8,513 bases of DNA from Candidatus Scatomorpha stercoravium (GTDB taxonomy: Bacteria; Bacillota; Clostridia; Oscillospirales; Oscillospiraceae). The stretch lies in contig DVKN01000179.1 of the NCBI GenBank assembly GCA_018716005.1, positions 1-8,513 on the forward strand. The letters run 5' to 3'. Below, in pieces: positions 1 through 4,896 of the stretch. The notes beneath the pieces were generated by a model. It saw only the letters and a list, made by a program, of their open reading frames with translations, was not told where the DNA came from and did not search any database. Position 1 is the stretch's first letter; every line of letters begins with the position of its first letter. Position numbers and translations under genes: made by a program.

Positions 1-2133
1 CTCCGGCTCCTCGGGCTCGTAAAGCCGCTCTATCGTGTACTCCCCGCCCTCTGCGGCGATAAAGCTGACGGAGCCGTCGGCGAAGGAGGCCTCAAGCTCC
101 TCCCCGCCGAAGCTCACCGCCGCGCCGTACCAGCCCTCGCAGGGGACGGTCACGGTCGGCGTCTTCCCCGCCGGGAGGGCGTTTATGCTTATCTTCACGC
201 TCGCCTCGCCGCGCTCGACCTCAAGCGTCGGGTCGAAGGCGGCCTCATCCCCGGACGCGGGGCGCAGCCGCGCCGCGCCGCCGTCGCCGCTCGCCGCGCT
301 CTCCGGGAAGCTCAGCGTCGCGAGCAGCGCGTCGCCGCCGGCGTCGTCGATTACGGAAATGAGCTTGCCGTCGAGCTCGGAGGCCGGGATGGGATAGTCT
401 TCGGCCATGGAGTTGGCCACGACGGGCCTGTCGTCCCCGTAGTTGTACCGCGTGAAAGCCTCATCCGCCGTCGGGAAGGCCGAGACGAGGTTCAGCATCG
501 GGTCGCCGGAGGTCGCGGTCCTTATCTCCTCCGTGCCGTCATGGCTGAAGTAGTTGTTCGGCAGGAAGAAATACCGCCCGGAGTTGTTGCGCACGTCGAC
601 GCCGTTGTCGATGAAGCTCAGCTGACGGAACACATATCTGCGCGGAGGGAAGTCCGGCGCGAAGCCGGCGAGGTCAATGGCGACGTCGTTTTCAATGAAA
701 ACATTTCCCGTCATGTGGGGATTCCCGCCGCCGTCGCCCTCGGAAACGTCGAAGTAAAAAGCGATGTGGTTGTTCCGAAATTCGCTTCCGAGCCCGTCTC
801 CGATGGCGCAGAAGCGGCCCTCGCAGAGGATGGCGGTGTAGTAATCACGGAATGTGCAGAAGCTATAGTTCGCGCACGCGGCGGTGCCGCCGTTGTCGCC
901 GTAGACGGCGTAGTTGGGCGAGCCGTCGCTGCGCACGGGTTCGTCCTTGCCTTCGCCGATGAAATTGATGCGCTCAAAATAGCTGTGCGAGTCCGCGCCG
1001 AAGCAGATGCCGCCGCGCAGATTTGTGGCTCTCATGTTTTCATCGTCACGCGTTCCGTATATTAGCACGCTCATCCCGTCGGGCACCGTAATGACGCCGT
1101 TGAATTTTCCGGGCTCGAGATAAATCTTATACCTGGTCAGGCTGTCGGGCGCAAAGCTGCCGAGCCAGCTGTTTATCCCTTTCACGCCGTCTTCCGCAGT
1201 GAATGTTTTCGACTCGACCTTATTCACCGTCCAGGTGAAGAGCGTGTGGCTGACAACTTCCAGCCCGTTTATTGTGCCGGTGACGCGGATTTCCCAGTCG
1301 CCGCCGTTATCCTTGTTGAAGCGCCAGCAGGCCGCAGGCTCCCAGCCGTTCTGGGGCGCAAACTTAATCTGCGCCGGGACAACGGCGTCTTCGTTCCCTA
1401 TGGCGTAGATGCTGAGCGTCAGCGTATCGTTGAACGCCTCGAGGAGCTCATCGCGCGTACCGGCGCCGACCAGCTCATACCCGTTTTCATCGTGAGTCCA
1501 AAACGCGGCGCAGTTTCTCCAGTGCTCCACCGTGTCTGAATACGCGTAGATGCCTCCCGCCGAATACGGCTGCGTTACCTGAACGGCGTCGGTGATCCCG
1601 AGATAATATGTGCCGCCGTCATAGGTAAACGCCGCGGGGCCGTAGTATGACTTGTCGTGCCCCTCGACAATCTCCTCCGCCGCTGCCGTATGCGCCGGGG
1701 AAATGACGTCGGGCTCGGGCTGCTTATAGTTTTCAAAAACCACCGGGAAGCCGGAGTTGTCTTTGCCGTCTATATAGAAGGCTATGCTGCCGCGGCCTCT
1801 GTATTCGCCGCCGGGCGTCAGGCGCAGCAGGCGGAAACCCTCCGTGCCATATTCGATCTCTTCGATGTCAATGCCGTACCCCCGCGGCTCTCCTCTGCTT
1901 ATGGGGGCGAGTAAATACGCCGCCGCGCCGGAGCTCTCCGGCACGACATAGCCTGATACTCCGCTCTCGCCGGTGACGCTGCCCATATCCTGCGCTTTGA
2001 TCCGGCCGCCGAGGCTGCCGGCCTCCGCGTCGTAGGATGCGTAGAGCCCCTCTTCCGCCCCGGCCGCTCCGGCTGGGACGGCTATGCTCACGGCCAGGCT
2101 GAGCGCGAGGGCCAATGCCAATATTTTTCTCAT
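1..2133 (-). CDS. Secreted/surface right-handed beta-helix protein (C-terminus beyond window)
   Basis: An uninterrupted frame of 711 codons runs from an ATG at 2133 off the left edge. A lipoprotein-free signal peptide is visible: MRK, a Leu/Ala-rich core (residues 4-20), then an AGA cleavage site near residues 21-26. After it comes a domain I do not recognise (about 30-310). A parallel beta-helix core follows (about 335-515), shown by four spaced coil motifs of the form F-x-[DN]-x-x-x-A-I: F428-I435, F452-F459, F479-I486 and F507-V514, at 24-28 residue spacing. A beta-rich segment (about 590-705) then leads into a Glu/Pro linker (YEPEEPE) at the edge, typical of the stretch before a cell-wall anchor or SLH repeats, which cannot be seen. 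The start has an upstream GGTGGAG. Pectate-lyase-like helices often bind or cut polysaccharides, but no catalytic residues are recognisable. Function is unknown; export is well supported. Confidence 0.85.
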   Translation of the reverse strand, partial: MRKILALALALSLAVSIAVPAGAAGAEEGLYASYDAEAGSLGGRIKAQDMGSVTGESGVSGYVVPESSGAAAYLLAPISRGEPRGYGIDIEEIEYGTEGFRLLRLTPGGEYRGRGSIAFYIDGKDNSGFPVVFENYKQPEPDVISPAHTAAAEEIVEGHDKSYYGPAAFTYDGGTYYLGITDAVQVTQPYSAGGIYAYSDTVEHWRNCAAFWTHDENGYELVGAGTRDELLEAFNDTLTLSIYAIGNEDAVVPAQIKFAPQNGWEPAACWRFNKDNGGDWEIRVTGTINGLEVVSHTLFTWTVNKVESKTFTAEDGVKGINSWLGSFAPDSLTRYKIYLEPGKFNGVITVPDGMSVLIYGTRDDENMRATNLRGGICFGADSHSYFERINFIGEGKDEPVRSDGSPNYAVYGDNGGTAACANYSFCTFRDYYTAILCEGRFCAIGDGLGSEFRNNHIAFYFDVSEGDGGGNPHMTGNVFIENDVAIDLAGFAPDFPPRRYVFRQLSFIDNGVDVRNNSGRYFFLPNNYFSHDGTEEIRTATSGDPMLNLVSAFPTADEAFTRYNYGDDRPVVANSMAEDYPIPASELDGKLISVIDDAGGDALLATLSFPESAASGDGGAARLRPASGDEAAFDPTLEVERGEASVKISINALPAGKTPTVTVPCEGWYGAAVSFGGEELEASFADGSVSFIAAEGGEYTIERLYEPEEPE

Positions 2134-2165
2134 CTCACTCCACCCTTTTCTTATAGGTAGCTTCT

Positions 2166-2195
2166 ATTCTACCATCTCCGCGCGGGCGCTGCCAT
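2166..2195 (-). promoter_or_regulatory. Probable sigma-A promoter of the beta-helix surface protein gene
   Basis: On the minus strand TAGAAT (2166-2171) is preceded by TGG, giving an extended -10. ATGGCA (2190-2195) lies 18 nt upstream as a weak -35 (4 of 6 matches to TTGACA). The predicted start of transcription leaves a leader of about 25 nt carrying GGTGGAG before the ATG at 2133. Confidence 0.5.
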
Positions 2196-2224
2196 ATGCT
2201 GCGCGCATAGCGCCGCAAATTTCT

Positions 2225-2243
2225 CCCCCGCGTTGCGTGGGGG
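2225..2243. repeat. Inverted repeat overlapping the -35 of the amylase promoter
   Basis: CCCCC (2225-2229) pairs with GGGGG (2239-2243). The pairing continues inward with one G-T wobble and two further pairs, leaving a 3-nt centre at TTG. The dyad coincides with the TTGCGT -35 hexamer. It could be a repressor site or simply a GC-rich palindrome; no regulator gene is visible nearby. Confidence 0.35.
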
Positions 2244-2261
2244 CTTGGCTTGTGGTATAAT
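2233..2261 (+). promoter_or_regulatory. Sigma-A promoter of the GH13-GNAT unit
   Basis: TTGCGT (2233-2238), a 17-nt spacer, then a perfect TATAAT (2256-2261) preceded by TGG (extended -10). Transcription should start near 2268, about 26 nt before the ATG at 2294. The -35 lies inside a GC-rich inverted repeat (2225-2243), which could serve as an operator. Confidence 0.8.
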
Positions 2262-2278
2262 TGCTTTACGTTTTTTCC

Positions 2279-2285
2279 GGGAGGT
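2279..2285 (+). promoter_or_regulatory. Shine-Dalgarno of the GH13 gene (decides the start)
   Basis: GGGAGGT with an 8-nt spacer to the ATG at 2294. It fixes the start 11 codons downstream of the longest possible frame. Confidence 0.85.
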
Positions 2286-2293
2286 GCCGCTTT

Positions 2294-3598
2294 ATGTGGT
2301 ATGACGACGCTGTATTTTACCAGCTCTACCCGCTCGGGGCCTGCGGGGTGCCCTGGGTGAACGACGGGGTGCGGGAGAGCCGGATATTGAAGCTTATAGA
2401 CTGGATACCCCACATCAGAGCCCTCGGCTGCGGGGCCGTATACCTCAACCCCGTCTTCGAGAGCGACGCGCACGGCTATGACACGCGCGATTACCGCGCC
2501 CTCGACTGCCGCCTCGGCACAAACGCCGACCTCAGGGCGGTTGTGGACGCCTTCCACGCAGCCGGGCTCCGCGTGGTGCTCGACGGCGTATTCAACCACG
2601 TCGGACGCGGCTTTTGGGCCTTCCGCGACGTACAGGAGCGGCGCTGGGATTCGCCGTACAGGGACTGGTTCAACCTCAGCTTCGACGGCAACAGCAATTA
2701 TAACGACGGCTTCTGGTACGAGGGCTGGGAGGGGCACTACGAGCTCGTCAAGCTCAACCTCCGCAACCCGGCCGTCGCGGACTATATCCTCGACACCGTG
2801 AAGTTCTGGGCCGGCGAGTTCGGCATAGACGGGCTGCGGCTCGACGTCGCCTACTGCCTCGACCTCGACTTCCTCGCGAGGCTGCGCGGCTTCTGCGATT
2901 CGCTCAGGCCGGACTTCTTCCTCGTCGGCGAGACGCTGCACGGCGACTACAACCGCTGGCTCGCGTCGCTGCACTCGGTGACGAACTACGAGTGCTACAA
3001 AGGCCTCTACTCGAGCCTGAACGACCTCAACCTCTTCGAAATAGGCCACAGCATAAAGCGCCAGTCCGGTTCCGAGCCCTGGGCGCTCTACCGCGGGAGG
3101 AAGCTCTTCAACTTCCTCGACAACCACGACGTCACGCGCATCGCGAGCATACTCCGGGATAAGCGCGAGCTGCCCGTGGCCTACGGCCTGCTGATGGCCA
3201 TGCCCGGCATCCCCTGCGTCTACTACGGCAGCGAGTGGGGCCTCGAGGGCGAGAAAAGGGACGGCGACGCGAGCCTGCGCCCCGCGCTCGAGGGCCCGGA
3301 GCGCAATGAGCTCACGGAGCTCGTCGCCGCGCTCATCGCCGCGCGTAATAAGTCCCGCGCCCTGCGCGAGGGCGGCTACGCCGAGGTGCTGCTCACGAAC
3401 CGGCAGTACATCTTCCAGCGTGAGGCGGACGGCGAGCGCGTGCTCTGCGCCTTCAACGCGGACTCCGAGCCCTACACGGCGCATTTCAACGCCGGCTGCG
3501 GCCGCGCCGTCGACCTCGTGAGCGGCGCGGAGCATGACTTCGGCGGCGGCAGCGTCCTCCCGCCCTACAGCGTGAGCTATTGGCTCTGCGAGCGGTAA
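2294..3598 (+). CDS. GH13 alpha-amylase family glycoside hydrolase (cytoplasmic, maltodextrin-type)
   Basis: A 434-residue (beta/alpha)8 GH13 enzyme expected to hydrolyse alpha-1,4-glucans or short maltodextrins. All conserved regions are present: I, DGVFNH (97-102); II, GLRLDVA with the nucleophile D184; III, VGET with the acid/base E213; IV, FLDNHD with the stabilising Asp D279. KLN at 153-155 resembles the region V of the neopullulanase/cyclomaltodextrinase group (MPKLN). The catalytic barrel occupies about 5-350 and a short C-terminal beta domain ends at 434. There is no signal peptide and no N-terminal CBM34 domain, which classical cyclomaltodextrinases carry (they are usually nearer 580 residues). 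The ATG at 2294 is chosen because GGGAGGT (2279-2285) lies 8 nt upstream; an in-frame TTG at 2261 falls inside the -10 and cannot be the start. Co-transcribed with the downstream GNAT gene. Exact substrate is not determinable. Confidence 0.93.
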   Translation: MWYDDAVFYQLYPLGACGVPWVNDGVRESRILKLIDWIPHIRALGCGAVYLNPVFESDAHGYDTRDYRALDCRLGTNADLRAVVDAFHAAGLRVVLDGVFNHVGRGFWAFRDVQERRWDSPYRDWFNLSFDGNSNYNDGFWYEGWEGHYELVKLNLRNPAVADYILDTVKFWAGEFGIDGLRLDVAYCLDLDFLARLRGFCDSLRPDFFLVGETLHGDYNRWLASLHSVTNYECYKGLYSSLNDLNLFEIGHSIKRQSGSEPWALYRGRKLFNFLDNHDVTRIASILRDKRELPVAYGLLMAMPGIPCVYYGSEWGLEGEKRDGDASLRPALEGPERNELTELVAALIAARNKSRALREGGYAEVLLTNRQYIFQREADGERVLCAFNADSEPYTAHFNAGCGRAVDLVSGAEHDFGGGSVLPPYSVSYWLCER

Positions 3599-3623
3599 AT
3601 TCCCATGAAAGGTGCGTAATACT

Positions 3624-4142
3624 ATGATTAGACCCGCAAGAACCGCCGATATCGCGGCAATATGCGCGATATATTCCGAAATCTTCGCGCAGGAGCGCGC
3701 CGGGGAGAACTACACCCAGTGGATAGAGGGCGTCTACCCCACGGCTGCGACCGCCGAAAAGGCCCTCGAGGCCGGGACGATGTACGTGCTCGAGGAGGGC
3801 GGCGAGGCGCTCGCGAGCGTCATACTGAACTCCTTCCAGCCCGCAGAGTACGCCGAAATCCCCTGGCTCTACCCCGCCGAGGGCGAGGAGGCGCTCGTCA
3901 TACACACGCTCTGCGTGAGCCCGCGCGCCGCCGGCCGCGGCCTCGCGACGAAGCTCATCGAGTTCGCCTGCGGCTTCGCCTACGGGCGCGGCGCGAAGGT
4001 CATACGCCTCGACACGAACGCGAAGAACGCCCCCGCCCGCCGGCTCTATCTCAGGAACGGCTGGCGCCTCGCCGGGAGCCACCGCGCCCTGCACGAGGGC
4101 GTGCTGGACACCGAGCTCGTCTACCTCGAGCGCGCCCTCTGA
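3624..4142 (+). CDS. GNAT-family N-acetyltransferase
   Basis: A 172-residue single-domain GNAT enzyme, expected to move an acetyl group from acetyl-CoA to an amine; the substrate is unknown. The opening MIRPARTADIAAI is the typical first strand and helix of the fold. Motif A covers about residues 91-113, with LCVSP followed by the acetyl-CoA pyrophosphate loop R101-A-A-G-R-G106. Motif B follows with N-x-x-A-x-x-L-Y-x-x-x-G-W (about 135-147). The ATG at 3624 is preferred over an in-frame GTG at 3612 because the family start motif begins there and AAAGGTG lies about 10 nt upstream. It begins 25 nt after the GH13 stop with no terminator between, so the two are probably one transcript ending at the 4163-4200 hairpin. 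A link to glucan metabolism is not shown by sequence. Confidence 0.9.
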   Translation: MIRPARTADIAAICAIYSEIFAQERAGENYTQWIEGVYPTAATAEKALEAGTMYVLEEGGEALASVILNSFQPAEYAEIPWLYPAEGEEALVIHTLCVSPRAAGRGLATKLIEFACGFAYGRGAKVIRLDTNAKNAPARRLYLRNGWRLAGSHRALHEGVLDTELVYLERAL

Positions 4143-4162
4143 GGGAAAGCCCCGAAAACGCG

Positions 4163-4200
4163 GAAAAACGCCGCCCCTTTTCGCAAGGAGCGGCGTTTTC
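4163..4200 (+). terminator. Rho-independent terminator after GNAT, probably bidirectional
   Basis: The stem AAAACGCCGC (4165-4174) pairs with GCGGCGTTTT (4190-4199). One C/A mismatch, four inner pairs (CCTT/AAGG) and a TTCGC loop follow. On the plus strand the right arm ends in TTTT; on the minus strand the hairpin ends in five Ts. It can therefore also stop transcription arriving from the right. Confidence 0.85.
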
Positions 4201-4257
4201 GCGCCGAACAGCATTATTTTATCACAGGCCGGGCCGGTTTTTCAAGGGAGTGTAAGG

Positions 4258-4274
4258 CGAAAATTAAATTTTCG
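4258..4274. repeat. AT-rich perfect dyad upstream of the RNA promoter
   Basis: CGAAAATT (4258-4265) and AATTTTCG (4267-4274) are perfect inverted arms around one A. A second, wider pair GGCGA (4256-4260) and TCGCC (4280-4284) encloses most of it. It lies about 38 bp upstream of the -35 at 4312. It could be a protein-binding site or an UP-like element; no T-run follows, so it is not a terminator. Confidence 0.4.
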
Positions 4275-4311
4275 TCAAATCGCCAAAACTGTGAAACAAG
4301 TATATTTCCGC

Positions 4312-4340
4312 TTGACTTTTTCCCCGCGTAATGGTATATT
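4312..4340 (+). promoter_or_regulatory. Strong sigma-A promoter of the large non-coding RNA
   Basis: TTGACT (4312-4317, 5 of 6 to consensus), a 17-nt spacer, then TATATT (4335-4340) preceded by TGG, giving an extended -10. Transcription is predicted to begin near 4347. This is the best -35 in the window, and no Shine-Dalgarno plus long ORF follows it. Confidence 0.85.
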
Positions 4341-4458
4341 ATGACCAGAAGGTAAGAGCAAAGGCGAAAGCCAAACCTTTGGCTCAGCCGGAAGCCAGGA
4401 CATAAATCGAAGGACCAAGCAAGAGGGATCAAGCAAAGTATTAACCAGAGACAGCAAA

Positions 4459-4470
4459 CCGAAAAGGCCC
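4459..4470 (+). repeat. Internal RNA repeat, copy 1 (CCGAAAAGGCCC)
   Basis: The 12-nt sequence recurs exactly at 4650-4661, and its core CGAAAAGGC also occurs at 4489-4497. Each 12-mer follows an AAGCAA(A)GTATT element (4431-4442 and 4638-4648), so a two-part module is duplicated inside the RNA. Confidence 0.7.
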
Positions 4471-4649
4471 CGGATAATAATCCGAGTACGAAAAGGCAGA
4501 AGTCAGACGGTAAACCAGACCACCTCAACCAGATTGATTGTCCTGAAGTTATTTATCCCGCGATAAATAACGGCTCCGAGCCAAGGTACAACGCCTTATC
4601 TAAATCGGGTGACCGTCCGTGCAGCGAACTTTATTTTAAGCAAGTATTT

Positions 4650-4661
4650 CCGAAAAGGCCC
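4650..4661 (+). repeat. Internal RNA repeat, copy 2 (CCGAAAAGGCCC)
   Basis: Exact second copy of the 4459-4470 element. It lies only a few nucleotides after AAGCAAGTATT (4638-4648), whereas in copy 1 the two parts are separated by a 16-nt insert. Confidence 0.7.
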
Positions 4662-4796
4662 AAACACAGCTTTGTTAAAGCGAGAGACAGTTATTAAAAA
4701 GATTTTTATCGGCATCGAGTTCGGGATTTAAGAGCTTAAAAGAAAGTGACGCGGGAGGATAGGGAAGCACCGAAATCCGCAGAAAGAGAGGTTAAA

Positions 4797-4829
4797 ATGA
4801 TGTTAGATACCAAGAATCACAGCATCTGA
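4797..4829 (+). CDS. Possible 10-codon ORF at the 3' end of the RNA (MMLDTKNHSI)
   Basis: AGAGAGG (4785-4791) lies 5 nt before ATG (4797). The frame encodes MMLDTKNHSI and stops at TGA (4827-4829), which is inside the left arm of the terminator hairpin. A ribosome at the stop would cover part of that arm, as in attenuator leader peptides. It may equally be a chance ORF in a non-coding RNA; there is no family to compare and the peptide has no notable property. Confidence 0.25.
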   Translation: MMLDTKNHSI

Positions 4830-4867
4830 CCCTTGTCTGAGTTGAGACAAGGGTCAGATGTTTTTTT
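4823..4867 (+). terminator. Strong intrinsic terminator of the RNA gene
   Basis: A perfect 16-bp stem, CATCTGACCCTTGTCT (4823-4838) with its complement (4845-4860), closes a 6-nt loop (GAGTTG). Seven Ts (4861-4867) follow directly. Unlike the body of the RNA there is no mismatch. Confidence 0.95.
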
Positions 4868-4869
4868 GC

Positions 4870-4891
4870 GCCGCCGGGAGGGCGGCTTTTT
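4870..4891 (+). terminator. Second, tandem terminator for plus-strand transcription
   Basis: GCCGCC (4870-4875) pairs with GGCGGC (4881-4886) around GGGAG, followed by TTTTT. It starts two bases after the T-run of the first terminator and backs it up. On the minus strand an A-run follows instead, so it does not terminate the operon coming from the right. Confidence 0.75.
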
Positions 4892-4896
4892 CTTTT

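Larger units (their letters stand above)
4347..4867 (+). ncRNA. Candidate large structured non-coding RNA (about 520 nt), family unassigned
   Basis: The unit is bounded by a strong promoter and a strong intrinsic terminator. It has no sustained reading frame and is about 45% G+C in sampled lines, against about 70% in the neighbouring genes. It is purine-rich on this strand, with many A-rich joints. Visible helices: GAGC-AAAGG (4356-4364) with CCTTT-G-GCTC (4376-4385), an alternative to the GNRA hairpin GGC-GAAA-GCC (4363-4372); CGGAT/ATCCG (4471-4484); a 10-bp GTTATTTATC/GATAAATAAC stem with a CCGC loop (4548-4571); GGCT/AGCC (4572-4582); a GNRA hairpin CGG-GTGA-CCG (4606-4615); GCTTT/AAAGC (4669-4681); TTTAA/TTAAA (4727-4740). 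RNase P, tmRNA, SRP and 6S hallmarks are absent. Size, structure and host type suggest the ROOL/OLE/GOLLD class of large ornate bacterial RNAs; the family is inference. Ends are predicted, not mapped. Confidence 0.75.

Noticed and set aside
541..1065. Plus-strand ORF of 174 codons opposite the beta-helix gene
   Set aside because: Low-complexity Val/Ala/Glu composition; the minus-strand frame is continuous for 711 codons with a signal peptide and beta-helix motifs.
2261..2293. TTG start giving an 11-residue longer GH13 protein
   Set aside because: The TTG overlaps the last base of the TATAAT -10 box and lies before the predicted transcription start; a strong Shine-Dalgarno serves the ATG at 2294.
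2135..3535. Minus-strand ORF of 466 codons opposite the GH13 gene
   Set aside because: Val/Glu/Ala-rich translation typical of the antisense of a GC-rich gene, no family motif, and the opposite strand has a complete GH13 active site.
3612..3623. GTG start adding four residues to the GNAT protein
   Set aside because: The family motif begins at the ATG at 3624 and the AGGTG ribosome site overlaps the GTG itself.
4225..4242. Second terminator at GGCCGGGCCGG followed by five Ts
   Set aside because: The self-complementary blocks leave a loop of only one base, so no stable hairpin can form.
4214..4528. Minus-strand ORF of 104 codons with hydrophobic Leu/Cys-rich translation across the RNA promoter
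   Set aside because: It is the complement of a purine-rich RNA, which yields Leu/Phe/Ser/Cys codons by composition; it spans the strong opposite promoter and shows no convincing family.
4347..4867. RNase P RNA, tmRNA, SRP or 6S RNA
   Set aside because: GGTAAGAGC and GGTAAACC recall fragments of RNase P, but their order and context are wrong and the conserved GAAAGTCC-type core is missing. There is no tRNA-like CCA end as in tmRNA, and the length does not suit SRP or 6S RNA.
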